Shown: positions 55,283 to 63,969 of the stretch, in pieces
How positions within the stretch are numbered: position 1 is the first letter of the stretch
Layout: the number at the start of each line of letters is the position of its first letter
Origin: Cyclobacteriaceae bacterium
GTDB taxonomy: Bacteria; Bacteroidota; Bacteroidia; Cytophagales; Cyclobacteriaceae
NCBI GenBank assembly: GCA_020832375.1
Contig: JAFIEW010000002.1
Coordinates: 1 to 64,000 of the forward strand
Reading direction: 5' to 3'
Length of the DNA: 64,000 nt
Made by a program: the position numbers and the translations under genes
Notes under the pieces: model-generated
Told to the model about the DNA's origin: nothing
Database searches by the model: none
The model's input: only the letters and a program-made list of their open reading frames with translations

Positions 55283-55358
55283 CTAAGTCGGGCATTTTCA
55301 CCTTCCCCAGCGATCATTCCTACATAATCAACAGCTACTATAGTTATAACAATCAAGC

Positions 55359-56774
55359 ATGACATCAGCAAAAACATTATTTGATAAAATATGGGATCGA
55401 CACCGGGTTCGCTCGGTAGAGGATGGTCCTGACATTTTATATATAGATCGCCACTTCATTCACGAAGTTACCACCCCCCAAGCCTTCGACGGGCTGCGCA
55501 AGCGGGGCATAGGTGTGCTGCGGCCACAACAGACGGTCGCTACGGCAGATCATAATGTGCCTACCAAAGATCAGCACCTTCCTATTCAAGAGGCACTCTC
55601 GCGCAAGCAAGTGGAGAAGCTCACCGAGAATTGCGCCGAGTTTGGTATCGAACTGTATGGCTTGGGTCATCCCTATCAAGGGATTGTGCATGTAATAGGC
55701 CCAGAGTTGGGTATTACGCGCCCCGGCATGACCATCGTCTGCGGCGACAGCCACACTTCTACTCATGGTGCTTTCGGTTGCATCGCTTTCGGAATTGGCA
55801 CCAGCGAGGTAGAGCAAGTGCTTGCGACGCAATGCATTTTGCAAAAACGCCCGAAGAACATGAAAATTGAAGTCAATGGTTCTTTGAGAGATGACGTCAC
55901 CGCCAAGGATCTAATTCTCTATTTGATTTCAAAACTCGGCACAGGCGGCGGAACGGGGCACTTTGTAGAGTTTTGCGGTAGTGCCATTCGTGCATTGAGC
56001 ATGGAGCAGCGCATGACGGTATGTAATATGGCGATCGAAATGGGGGCTAGAGGCGGTTTAATTGCCGCCGATGAGAAAACCTTCGAATATCTGAAAGGCA
56101 GAACTTTTGCACCTCAAGGGGAGCAATGGGAAGCAGCACTCGAAGACTGGAAGCAGCTGCATACTGATGAGGGTGCCCTCTTCGATAGTGTACATACCTT
56201 TGATGCTATCGATATTGAGCCGATGATTACCTTTGGCACCCATCCTGGCATGGGCACTTCGATTAGTGCGGGTATTCCTCATTCGGAAGATCCCTCCTTC
56301 TTAAGTAGTCTCGATTATATGAACTTTCAGCCTGGTCAGCAGCTGTTGGGTCACCCGATAGATTATGTTTTTATCGGTAGTTGTACCAACTCACGAATCG
56401 AGGATTTAAGGGCAGTGGCTCGCTTGGCAAAGGGACGACGTAAGGCTGATAATGTAGAGGTATGGATTGTTCCTGGCTCAAAGCAGGTCGAGGAGCAGGC
56501 AAAGGCAGAAGGCTTGGATCGTGTTTTTGAGGAGGCAGGGTTTGAGCTGCGACAAGCGGGCTGTTCGGCTTGCTTAGGGATGAACGAAGATAAAGTGCCG
56601 GCAGGCAAATACTGCGTGAGCACCTCCAATCGAAACTTTGAAGGCCGACAGGGACCGGGTGCACGTACTTTATTGGCTTCTCCAGAAACAGCGGCAGCAG
56701 CAGCAATTACAGGTAAGATAATGCCAGCTCATGCGCTTACACATCCTGAACACTATAACCTTTCACCGGCATAA
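55359..56774 (+). CDS. leuC: 3-Isopropylmalate dehydratase large subunit
   Basis: A 471-residue aconitase-family iron-sulfur enzyme that, with LeuD, isomerises 2- to 3-isopropylmalate. The cluster cysteines are in [11 protein letters not shown] and [12 protein letters not shown]; other motifs are [19 protein letters not shown] and [20 protein letters not shown] near the C-terminus. Length is standard. leuD starts 3 bp after its stop, so translation is probably coupled. Confidence 0.97.
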   Translation: MTSAKTLFDKIWDRHRVRSVEDGPDILYIDRHFIHEVTTPQAFDGLRKRGIGVLRPQQTVATADHNVPTKDQHLPIQEALSRKQVEKLTENCAEFGIELYGLGHPYQGIVHVIGPELGITRPGMTIVCGDSHTSTHGAFGCIAFGIGTSEVEQVLATQCILQKRPKNMKIEVNGSLRDDVTAKDLILYLISKLGTGGGTGHFVEFCGSAIRALSMEQRMTVCNMAIEMGARGGLIAADEKTFEYLKGRTFAPQGEQWEAALEDWKQLHTDEGALFDSVHTFDAIDIEPMITFGTHPGMGTSISAGIPHSEDPSFLSSLDYMNFQPGQQLLGHPIDYVFIGSCTNSRIEDLRAVARLAKGRRKADNVEVWIVPGSKQVEEQAKAEGLDRVFEEAGFELRQAGCSACLGMNEDKVPAGKYCVSTSNRNFEGRQGPGARTLLASPETAAAAAITGKIMPAHALTHPEHYNLSPA

Positions 56775-56777
56775 GAC

Positions 56778-57389
56778 ATGGAAAAATTCAAATATATAAA
56801 ATCTACAGCAGCGCTCATCGCAAAGGAGAATATCGATACGGATCAGATCATTCCGGCGCGCTTTCTGAAGGCTACTTCACGTGCCGGCTTTGGTGAAAAT
56901 CTATTTCGTGATTGGCGCTATCATGCTGACGGCAGCTTAAAGGAGGATTTTGTATTAAATACGCATCCCTACCCCTCCAAAATATTAGTGGCAGGTAAGA
57001 ACTTCGGCTGTGGATCGAGTCGTGAGCATGCTGCATGGGCATTGGTAGACTTTGGATTCAGAGTGGTCGTCAGTGCCTACTTTGCGGATATCTTTAAAAA
57101 TAACGCACTCAACAACGGCCTTTTACCTGTTCAGGTAAGTGAGGCTTTCTCTGAAGTTCTCATTCAAAAGTTGAAGTCCAATGAAGCCACTGAACTGGAA
57201 GTAGACCTAGATACGCAAAGCATTCATATCGCCGGCACAGAGGAAAAAGAACTTTTTGAGATCAACAGCTATAAGAAGTATTGCTTGCAAAATGGCCTCG
57301 ACGATATCGATTTTCTTTTGGACAATCGATCTGAGATAGAAGCTTATGAAGCTTCTGAGAAGAAAAAATCATGGGTAGCTTTTTACTAA
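56778..57389 (+). CDS. leuD: 3-Isopropylmalate dehydratase small subunit
   Basis: A 203-residue swivel-domain subunit that completes the LeuCD enzyme. It shows IDTDQIIPARFLK, GKNFGCGSSREHAAWAL (the conserved CGSSREHA substrate loop) and FADIFKNNALNNGLLPV. Length is typical. It lies 3 bp after leuC and 13 bp before leuB. Confidence 0.97.
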   Translation: MEKFKYIKSTAALIAKENIDTDQIIPARFLKATSRAGFGENLFRDWRYHADGSLKEDFVLNTHPYPSKILVAGKNFGCGSSREHAAWALVDFGFRVVVSAYFADIFKNNALNNGLLPVQVSEAFSEVLIQKLKSNEATELEVDLDTQSIHIAGTEEKELFEINSYKKYCLQNGLDDIDFLLDNRSEIEAYEASEKKKSWVAFY

Positions 57390-57402
57390 AATCAACAGAA
57401 AG

Positions 57403-58479
57403 ATGCAGAAGAAAATAGCAGTTTTAGCGGGCGACGGTATCGGGCCTGAGGTTTGTAGGGAGGCGATACGCGTGCTGGATGCGGTGGCTCAGCGATTTGG
57501 TCATCAGTGGGAATATGATCATGCGATAGTAGGTGCAGCTGCGATCGATGCCACGGGCGACCCTTATCCTGCGGCGACGCAGGCGGCCTGTAAAGGTGCG
57601 GATGCCATCTTATTTGGTGCTATTGGTGACCCCAAATACGACAATGACCCTTCTGCCAAAGTACGACCCGAGCAGGGCTTGCTGAAAATGCGCAAAGACC
57701 TCAATTTATTTGCCAATATCCGTCCTGTTACAGCTTATGAGCCACTCTTGGAGATGAGTCCTCTAAAGTCACATATCATTTCAGGTACCGACTTTGTGGT
57801 CTTTAGAGAGCTGACGGGTGGTATTTATTTCGGTCAGCCGCGGGGGAGAAGTGAAGATGGCAGTACTGCCTTCGACAGCTGCATCTACCATGTAGAGGAA
57901 ATCGACCGCGTAAGCAGGTTGGCTTTTCAAGCTGCGGAAAATCGAAAAGCTAAGCTCACCTTGGTAGACAAAGCCAATGTGTTGGCTACCTCGCGACTGT
58001 GGCGAGACCGTGTGAAAAAGATGGCCGCTGAGTTTCCTAAAGTTGAGGTAGACTATATGTTTGTCGATAATGCGGCCATGAAGATCATCCAGCAGCCGGC
58101 AAGCTTCGACGTCATCTTAACGGAAAATATGTTTGGTGATATCCTCACCGATGAGGCTTCAGTAATTTCAGGTAGTCTCGGACTACTGCCTTCAGCATCG
58201 GTTGGGGGTGAGCACATGCTCTTTGAGCCGATTCATGGCTCTTATCCTCAGGCTGCAGGGCAGAATCGCGCGAATCCCATGGGTGCCATTTTATCGGCTG
58301 CCATGATGATCGACTATGCTTTTGGGTGTAAAGAAGAAAGCGATTGCATAAAATTAGCTTTGGAAGACTGCCTTCTAGCTGGGGAGGGAACAGAAGATTT
58401 GTTTCCGAAAAGCGCAAAAACAACAGAAGAAGTTGGAAGTGTTATTGCTAATAGGCTACTTAAACTATCTGAAGTTTAA
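57403..58479 (+). CDS. leuB: 3-Isopropylmalate dehydrogenase
   Basis: A 358-residue NAD-dependent decarboxylating dehydrogenase that makes 2-ketoisocaproate, the last leucine precursor. It shows LAGDGIGPEV at the N-terminus, the substrate region LLKMRKDLNLFANIRP and RELTGGIYFG, and the metal-binding VDNAAMKI/ENMFGDILTDEAS, then EPIHGSYPQAAGQNRANP. It is the last leu gene; 251 bp separate it from ilvE and hold the predicted attenuator. Confidence 0.96.
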   Translation: MQKKIAVLAGDGIGPEVCREAIRVLDAVAQRFGHQWEYDHAIVGAAAIDATGDPYPAATQAACKGADAILFGAIGDPKYDNDPSAKVRPEQGLLKMRKDLNLFANIRPVTAYEPLLEMSPLKSHIISGTDFVVFRELTGGIYFGQPRGRSEDGSTAFDSCIYHVEEIDRVSRLAFQAAENRKAKLTLVDKANVLATSRLWRDRVKKMAAEFPKVEVDYMFVDNAAMKIIQQPASFDVILTENMFGDILTDEASVISGSLGLLPSASVGGEHMLFEPIHGSYPQAAGQNRANPMGAILSAAMMIDYAFGCKEESDCIKLALEDCLLAGEGTEDLFPKSAKTTEEVGSVIANRLLKLSEV

Positions 58480-58532
58480 TATAAAATTGAAATTTTTTAT
58501 GGATATGTTTTCAAAAAACCAACTTTTCGAAT

Positions 58533-58540
58533 TACCTTTG
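58533..58540 (+). promoter_or_regulatory. -7 element for the ilv leader transcript
   Basis: TACCTTTG is an exact TAnnTTTG match, 16 nt before the leader-peptide ATG at 58557. A good -33 TTG at the standard spacing is not present (TTTTC lies there). It implies a transcript starting near 58546 inside the leuB-ilvE gap. Confidence 0.5.
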
Positions 58541-58556
58541 GACAAAAGAACAGCAG

Positions 58557-58652
58557 ATGTACCAAAACTTATTCGTCATAGTGAACCTCCTGATTATTAG
58601 CGTGATCATTCTGATTTCGCCGCAGAGGTGGTATGACTATGGGATAAGTTAA
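58557..58652 (+). CDS. Branched-chain amino-acid leader peptide (31 aa)
   Basis: An ORF encoding a 31-residue peptide in which 13 of residues 5-20 are Leu, Ile or Val (LFVIVNLLIISVIILI), followed by SPQRWYDYGIS. This is the hallmark of leader peptides that sense charged tRNA levels for branched-chain amino acids; by composition and length it resembles the ilv leader peptide of enteric bacteria. It lies between a -7 element and a terminator hairpin before ilvE, and its Gln-Arg-Trp codons form part of the antiterminator. The peptide itself need have no function. The alternative that this is a random ORF is unlikely given the codon run and paired RNA structures. Confidence 0.75.
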   Translation: MYQNLFVIVNLLIISVIILISPQRWYDYGIS

Positions 58653-58711
58653 AAAAATATAATTACTTTCTTCATAAAGCGCCACCTCCCAACGGAAGTG
58701 GCGCTTTTTTT
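58585..58711 (+). promoter_or_regulatory. Predicted transcription attenuator upstream of ilvE
   Basis: Four segments form alternative pairings. Segment 1 ACCTCCTG (58585-58592) pairs with segment 2 CAGAGGT (58623-58629, one bulge). Segment 2 GAGGTGG (58625-58631) also pairs perfectly with segment 3 CCACCTC (58682-58688). Segment 3 within GCGCCAC (58679-58685) pairs with segment 4 GTGGCGC (58698-58704), followed by T7. A ribosome stalled in the Ile/Leu/Val codons (58587-58616) would cover segment 1 and favour the 2:3 antiterminator; one that reaches the stop codon covers segment 2 and lets the 3:4 terminator form. Confidence 0.75.
58676..58711 (+). terminator. Attenuator terminator hairpin before ilvE
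   Basis: AAAGCGCCAC and GTGGCGCTTT form the stem, with an extra inner TCC/GGA pairing, followed by seven T (58705-58711). It ends 19 nt before the ilvE ATG, far too close to serve leuB alone. Confidence 0.9.
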
Positions 58712-58730
58712 ATTTCTAAATCTCAAGCAT

Positions 58731-59621
58731 ATGTATTTCAACGATCAGACAATTGTTTTTCACGACGGCGAATGGAAAAAAGCCAAAGATGCCACAACAG
58801 GGCTCTACAACCAAACCATGCACTATGGCAATGGGGTATTTGAAGGGATCAGAGCTTATAAGAGCACGGTGGGCTTCAACGTATTTAAAGCGCATGAGCA
58901 TTACGAGCGCTTACATCGATCGGCTCAAATGATGCATATTAAGCTCGATTACTCAGTTGAGGAGTTGGTAAGCATCACCTACGATCTGATAGAGCGCAAT
59001 GACTTTGCAGATGCCTACATTCGACCATTGGTTTATTTGGGTGCCAATATGTCGCTGCAGCCGGTGGATGAAACACATCTGTTCATTTGTGCTTGGAAGT
59101 GGGCCAAATATTTGGGGGATGATCCGATCAAAGCCAAGATCTCTTCTTATCGACGTATTCACCCTGCCTCTCAACATGTGGAGGCAAAGGTAGTCGGCCA
59201 TTATACCAACTCTATCTTGGCAACTACAGAAGCTAAGCGAGCAGGTTTCAACGAAGCAATTTTGCTCGATCACAATGGCTTTGTGTCTGAAGGTTCAGGT
59301 GCCAATATCTTTTTAGAAAAAGACGGCGAGCTTTTTACCCCCAATCGTGGGAATATCCTGCCTGGCATCACTCGTGCTACGGTACTGGATTTATGTAAAG
59401 AATTGGGCATTCGTGTTACCGAAAAGCCGATCACACAGCAGCAACTGATGGAGGCAGATGCGGCCTTTTTTGCCGGAACAGCAGTAGAAATCGCCTCGAT
59501 CTCTCAAGTAGATGATAAAATCTTTCCATTGGCTTATGAAGACTCTCTTGCCCATGGTCTTTATGAAATGTATCGACAAAAAGTATTATTCAACGACTTA
59601 CAAAATCAAACTATCATATAA
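58731..59621 (+). CDS. ilvE: Branched-chain amino-acid aminotransferase
   Basis: A 296-residue PLP enzyme (fold type IV) for the last step to Leu, Ile and Val. It shows GLYNQTMHYGNGVFEGIRAY, the PLP lysine region HVEAKVVGHYTNSILA, and the phosphate-binding EAILLDHNGFVSEGSGANIF; LPGITRATVLDL and FFAGTAVEIASI are further family motifs. ATG 58731 is the start; the upstream GTG at 58698 lies in the terminator stem. It is the first structural gene after the attenuator, and ilvD starts at the base after its stop codon. Confidence 0.96.
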   Translation: MYFNDQTIVFHDGEWKKAKDATTGLYNQTMHYGNGVFEGIRAYKSTVGFNVFKAHEHYERLHRSAQMMHIKLDYSVEELVSITYDLIERNDFADAYIRPLVYLGANMSLQPVDETHLFICAWKWAKYLGDDPIKAKISSYRRIHPASQHVEAKVVGHYTNSILATTEAKRAGFNEAILLDHNGFVSEGSGANIFLEKDGELFTPNRGNILPGITRATVLDLCKELGIRVTEKPITQQQLMEADAAFFAGTAVEIASISQVDDKIFPLAYEDSLAHGLYEMYRQKVLFNDLQNQTII

Positions 59622-61301
59622 ATGAGCCAAGGTTTTAATAAATATAGCAAGATCGTCACCCAAGCAGCAGATCAGCCGGCTTCACAGGCCATGCTGCATG
59701 CCATAGGACTAACGGATAAAGACTTTCAAAACCCTTTGATCGGTATTGCGAGCACTGGCTTCGAAGGAAACCCCTGCAATATGCATCTCAATGATTTGGC
59801 TGTAGATGTGAAAAAAAGCATCGCTGCCTACGAGTGGACAGGCTTGATTTTCAATACCATCGGGGTAAGCGACGGCATCTCTATGGGTACTCCGGGTATG
59901 AGATATTCTTTGCCTTCTCGCGACATTATTGCCGACTCAATGGAGACAGTGGTTAATGCGCAAGCTTATGATGCCTTGGTGGCCATTACGGGATGTGATA
60001 AAAACATGCCGGGGGCGCTCATTGCACTGGGCAGGCTGGATCGTCCTGCCATCATCGTATATGGAGGCACCATAGCACCGGGGTGCTACATGGACGAAAA
60101 ACTAGACATCGTTTCTGCATTTGAGGCGCTTGGCAAGAAGCAGGCCGGTACCATCACTGAGGAGCATTTCAAAGGGGTCGTGCAAAATGCTTGTCCTGGG
60201 CCGGGTGCTTGTGGGGGGATGTATACTGCCAATACCATGGCTTCTACCATCGAGGCTTTAGGATTATGCCTTCCTTATGGTGCCTCTAATCCCGCTAATA
60301 GCACTGAGAAAAGAAAAGAATGCGAAGCGGTGGGTAAAGCCATCCGCTATTTGATAGAAAATGACCTCACCCCTCGTAAGATTGTGAGTAAGAAGTCATT
60401 TGAAAATGCCATTGCATTGATTACTGTGCTGGGTGGATCTACCAATGCGGTACTGCATGTCTTGGCGGTAGCTCATGCCTTCGACATTGACGTGACGCTA
60501 CAGGACTTTGCGGAAATCAGTGCAAAAACGCCTTATCTGGCCGACTTGAAGCCTAGCGGGAAATATTTGATGGAAGACCTTCACCTTAGAGGGGGTATTC
60601 CCGCAGTGATGAAGCTGATGCTGGAAGAGGGATTGCTTCACGGCGACTGCATGACCATTACCGGAAAAACATTGGTCGAAAACTTGAGCGAAGTGCAAGG
60701 CTTTTCGGAAGATCAGGATATCGTAAGGCCGGTGAGCAATCCGATCAAAGCTACTGGGCACCTGCGCATATTATTCGGCAATTTAGCAGAAGAAGGTGCT
60801 GTCGCTAAGATTACGGGTAAGGAGGGCGAGCTTTTTGAAGGCACTGCGCGTGTTTACGAGGGTGAGTTCGATGCTAATGATGGCATTGCTCGCGGCGAGA
60901 TCAAAGCGGGTGATGTGGTGGTGATTCGATATGAAGGGCCTAAAGGTGGGCCTGGAATGCCTGAGATGCTGAAACCTACCTCTGCCATAATGGGCGCAGG
61001 ACTGGGCAAGGAAGTGGCACTCATCACTGATGGCCGCTTCAGTGGCGGTACTCACGGATTTGTAGTGGGACATATCTCACCCGAAGCAAAGGAAGGCGGC
61101 CTCTTGGCATACGTGAAAAATGGCGACCGAATCAAAATCGATGCAAGAGCCAATACCATCGAGCTCTTGGTGAGCGACGAAGAAATTGCTAAGCGAAAAA
61201 AGGAAAAGCCGGTAGTACCTGATCGTAAGATTAGTGGCAGCTTAAAGAAGTATGCCAAATTGGTATCCTCAGCCTCTTTGGGATGTATCACCGATTTGTA
61301 A
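59622..61301 (+). CDS. ilvD: Dihydroxy-acid dehydratase
   Basis: A 559-residue iron-sulfur dehydratase that produces the 2-keto acids for valine and isoleucine, and indirectly leucine. Cluster cysteines are in [15 protein letters not shown] and [16 protein letters not shown]. Length of about 560 residues matches the plant/cyanobacterial subfamily, which is known for a 2Fe-2S cluster, rather than the 616-residue enteric enzyme. Its ATG directly abuts the ilvE stop codon. The C-terminus carries [21 protein letters not shown] 124-bp gap with a repeat arm precedes ilvB. Confidence 0.97.
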   Translation: MSQGFNKYSKIVTQAADQPASQAMLHAIGLTDKDFQNPLIGIASTGFEGNPCNMHLNDLAVDVKKSIAAYEWTGLIFNTIGVSDGISMGTPGMRYSLPSRDIIADSMETVVNAQAYDALVAITGCDKNMPGALIALGRLDRPAIIVYGGTIAPGCYMDEKLDIVSAFEALGKKQAGTITEEHFKGVVQNACPGPGACGGMYTANTMASTIEALGLCLPYGASNPANSTEKRKECEAVGKAIRYLIENDLTPRKIVSKKSFENAIALITVLGGSTNAVLHVLAVAHAFDIDVTLQDFAEISAKTPYLADLKPSGKYLMEDLHLRGGIPAVMKLMLEEGLLHGDCMTITGKTLVENLSEVQGFSEDQDIVRPVSNPIKATGHLRILFGNLAEEGAVAKITGKEGELFEGTARVYEGEFDANDGIARGEIKAGDVVVIRYEGPKGGPGMPEMLKPTSAIMGAGLGKEVALITDGRFSGGTHGFVVGHISPEAKEGGLLAYVKNGDRIKIDARANTIELLVSDEEIAKRKKEKPVVPDRKISGSLKKYAKLVSSASLGCITDL

Positions 61302-61357
61302 GCTAGGCGCATAAAAAGAAAGTGAATTGAATAAAGTAGGGATGTTGATAGATGTAT

Positions 61358-61375
61358 CCTCATCCCACGAAAAAA
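61358..61375. repeat. Repeat arm in the ilvD-ilvB spacer
   Basis: CCTCATCCCACGAAAAAA matches the right arm of the GCGTGGGATGAGG family; a decayed left arm may be TAGGGATG near 61337. Another partial match, GCATCAACGCAAAAAG, lies at 61402-61417. Confidence 0.5.
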
Positions 61376-61425
61376 GGCTCTGGCGCATTGATTGTGAATG
61401 AGCATCAACGCAAAAAGTATCAACC

Positions 61426-63159
61426 ATGAAAACAGTAGCAGTAGAAAAACAGGACGAAAAGCAGGCGGAACAATTTTGTAGCGGTGCACACGCACTGGTA
61501 AAAGCATTGATTCACGAAGGTGTAGATACCATATTTGGTTATCCAGGCGGCGCGATCATGCCCGTTTATGATGCGCTCTACGATTTCGAAGGTAAGATTA
61601 AGCACCATATGTCGCGGCATGAGCAGGGTGCTACGCATGCCGCCCAAGGATATGCTAGGCAGTCGGGCAAGCCGGGTGTGTGCTTAGCTACATCAGGGCC
61701 GGGTGCGACCAACTTGATTACAGGGCTGGCCGATGCGCAGCTGGATTCTACGCCTTTGGTGTGCATCACGGGGCAGGTGCCGAGCCAAATGATCGGTACG
61801 GACGCCTTTCAGGAAACGGATGTGGTCAGTATTTCAATGGCCGTGACGAAGTGGAATGTGCAAGTGACCAAGGCTGAGGATATTCCTGCTGCGATTGCGA
61901 AGGCTTTTTACATTGCCAAAAGCGGCAAGCCAGGGCCGGTCTTGGTTGACATCACCAAAGATGCTCAATTTGGCAAGTGCCCCGACACCTACGAGCGCTG
62001 CGATCAGGTGCGCTCTTACATTGCAAAGCCTAAGATCGACCCTTTGGCAATCGAACAAGCGGCGCAAGCAATCGCAGAGGCTAAGAAGCCACTAGTACTT
62101 TTTGGTCATGGGGTATTGCTTGCCAATGCTAAGGATGAGTTTCGTGAGTTCATCGAAAAATCTGGCATGCCTGCCGCTTGGACCATATTAGGTCTTTCAG
62201 CTTTGGCTACGGATCATCCTCAAAATGTGGGGATGCTAGGTATGCATGGCAACTATGCACCCAACAAACTAACGAATGAGTGTGACTTACTCATTGCCGT
62301 AGGGATGCGGTTTGACGATCGCGTGACGGGAGATGTGACGCGCTATGCCAAGCAGGCAAAGGTGATTCATATTGAAATCGATCCTGCCGAAATAGATAAA
62401 AATGTGAAGGCTGACATTCCGATTCTGGGCGACTGTAGGGAGGCTCTGCAGCGGCTCATCCCCCACCTACAGCGAAAAGACTATCAGGATTGGTATGCTA
62501 CCTTCAGCGCCTTGGATGCCGAAGAGCAGGAGCAGGTGATACAGCGCGATCTTTTTCCCGATGAAAGCGCACCGCTCAGCATGGGCGAGGTGATCCGTCA
62601 TTTATCAGACATTAGCAAGGGCAGTGCGGTATTGGTAACGGATGTCGGACAGCATCAAATGGTGGCGCAGCGCTACTATCGCTTTGGAGAGTGGAATAGC
62701 AATATTACGAGTGGTGGACTGGGTACAATGGGTTTTGCTTTACCCGCTGCAATAGGTGCTAAACTGGCGGCACCGCACCGGCAGGTGGTTGCCGTAATCG
62801 GGGATGGAGGCTTTCAAATGACCCTTCAGGAGTTGGGGATGATCATGGAGGCAGGAATCGCCGTGAAAATTTTGATTCTCAATAATCAATTTTTGGGCAT
62901 GGTAAGACAGTGGCAGGATATGTTTTTTGAAAAACGATATTCCTCAGTGGATATGAGCAATCCTGACTTCTTGATGATTGCTAAAGCATACGGCATTGAA
63001 GGTCAGCAAGTGAGCGAGCGGGCCGACCTAGAGAAGGCAATGCATACCTTCCTCTCTCACCCGAAGAGCTACTTGCTGGAGGTGATGGTGGGCAAAGAAG
63101 ATAATATTTTCCCAATGATACCGAGTGGTGCCGCCGTAGATGAAATCCGATTGAAATAA
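61426..63159 (+). CDS. ilvB: Acetolactate synthase large (catalytic) subunit
   Basis: A 577-residue ThDP- and FAD-dependent enzyme that condenses pyruvate with pyruvate or 2-ketobutyrate, the first common step to Val/Leu and Ile. It shows GYPGGAIMPVYDAL, the catalytic Glu region RHEQGATHAAQGYAR, GPGATNLITGLADA, and the ThDP motif GDGGFQMTLQELGM to NNQFLGMVRQWQ. An early 20-residue extension is usual for the anabolic form. The regulatory subunit gene follows after a 224-bp gap that holds a repeat arm. Confidence 0.97.
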   Translation: MKTVAVEKQDEKQAEQFCSGAHALVKALIHEGVDTIFGYPGGAIMPVYDALYDFEGKIKHHMSRHEQGATHAAQGYARQSGKPGVCLATSGPGATNLITGLADAQLDSTPLVCITGQVPSQMIGTDAFQETDVVSISMAVTKWNVQVTKAEDIPAAIAKAFYIAKSGKPGPVLVDITKDAQFGKCPDTYERCDQVRSYIAKPKIDPLAIEQAAQAIAEAKKPLVLFGHGVLLANAKDEFREFIEKSGMPAAWTILGLSALATDHPQNVGMLGMHGNYAPNKLTNECDLLIAVGMRFDDRVTGDVTRYAKQAKVIHIEIDPAEIDKNVKADIPILGDCREALQRLIPHLQRKDYQDWYATFSALDAEEQEQVIQRDLFPDESAPLSMGEVIRHLSDISKGSAVLVTDVGQHQMVAQRYYRFGEWNSNITSGGLGTMGFALPAAIGAKLAAPHRQVVAVIGDGGFQMTLQELGMIMEAGIAVKILILNNQFLGMVRQWQDMFFEKRYSSVDMSNPDFLMIAKAYGIEGQQVSERADLEKAMHTFLSHPKSYLLEVMVGKEDNIFPMIPSGAAVDEIRLK

Positions 63160-63383
63160 AGATCGGCAGAGCGCCGAAGGAGAAGAAGCGGGGTTCATGG
63201 CAGTCTTTTTTGAGGCGATAAGCATTGATTGGGGTTGAGTTTTGCGAGGGATGACGGTACTCATCGGTATCCGAGGGAATCATCAGCCATCATCATCAAC
63301 TCAGCAAGCGGGTCAAGAGTCAAAGATAAAAGCGCATAAGTGTAAAGAAGTGAAAATCCGATCAACTGATAAGGTGTCGGCAA
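63160..63383. other. ilvB-ilvN spacer with repeat arm
   Basis: A 224-bp gap, unusually long between the two synthase subunits. TTTTGCGAGGGATGAC (63240-63255) matches the inverse of the right repeat arm. A plus-strand ORF across 63242-63490 overlaps ilvN in another frame and is not credible. Confidence 0.5.
63240..63255. repeat. Repeat arm in the ilvB-ilvN spacer
   Basis: TTTTGCGAGGGATGAC is the reverse complement of the right arm CATCCCTCGCAAAA of the paired copies at 29351 and 45419. No convincing partner arm is seen in the gap. Confidence 0.45.
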
Positions 63384-63929
63384 ATGAAAACAATGAAAGA
63401 ACAATTCACGATAAGCATTTATACCGAAAATACGATTGGTATTTTGCACCGTATCACGACGATCTTTACGCGTCGGCATATCAATATTGAGAGCATTACT
63501 GCCTCGGAGAGTGAAGTACCTGATATTCATCGATACACCATTGTGGTGTGTCAAGAAGATGAAAAGGTGCGGAAGGTAGTGAAGCAAATCGAAAAGCAGA
63601 TTGATGTGTTCAAAGCTTTTTATCATCCCAATGATGAGGTGGTAAGGCAAGAGCTGGCGCTATATAAAATGCCTACCCAAGCTTTTTCCAACACAAGGGA
63701 GGTGGAAAAGATTGTGCGCAAGCATCATGCGCGCTTGCTGGCTGTGGAGCCGGAGTTTACCATCATCGAAAAAACAGGCTACAAAACAGAAACACAGGCC
63801 CTTTTTGATGAACTAAAGGCCTACGGATTATTGGAATTCGTGCGTAGCGGCTGGATTTCGATCAGTAAACCAATGAAAGAATTTCAAGACTACCTCAAAG
63901 AGGTAGAGGAAGCATCAAAAAATAAGTAA
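63384..63929 (+). CDS. ilvN: Acetolactate synthase small (regulatory) subunit
   Basis: A 181-residue regulatory subunit. The N-terminal ACT domain has FTISIYTENTIGILHRITTIF and INIESITASESEVPDIHRYTIVV, which bind valine or other end products in relatives; the C-terminal ACT-like half covers about residues 85-170. Expected role: activate and confer feedback control on IlvB. Two in-frame ATGs (63384 and 63393) are equally possible. ilvC begins 40 bp after its stop codon. Confidence 0.93.
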   Translation: MKTMKEQFTISIYTENTIGILHRITTIFTRRHINIESITASESEVPDIHRYTIVVCQEDEKVRKVVKQIEKQIDVFKAFYHPNDEVVRQELALYKMPTQAFSNTREVEKIVRKHHARLLAVEPEFTIIEKTGYKTETQALFDELKAYGLLEFVRSGWISISKPMKEFQDYLKEVEEASKNK

Positions 63930-63969
63930 CAAACCGTCAATAATTACCAAAACATTAATTTGAAGAACT

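Noticed and set aside
58499-58600. A 33-codon ORF (MDMFSKNQLFE...) overlapping the ilv leader peptide in another frame
   Set aside because: It has no branched-chain codon run, starts upstream of the likely transcription start near 58546, and overlaps the better-supported leader ORF.
58698-58730. GTG start extending IlvE by 11 residues
   Set aside because: The codon lies inside the terminator stem and the added residues are encoded by the T-run; ATG 58731 gives the standard N-terminus.
63242-63490. Plus-strand ORF between ilvB and ilvN
   Set aside because: It overlaps the start of ilvN in a different frame and its composition is not protein-like.
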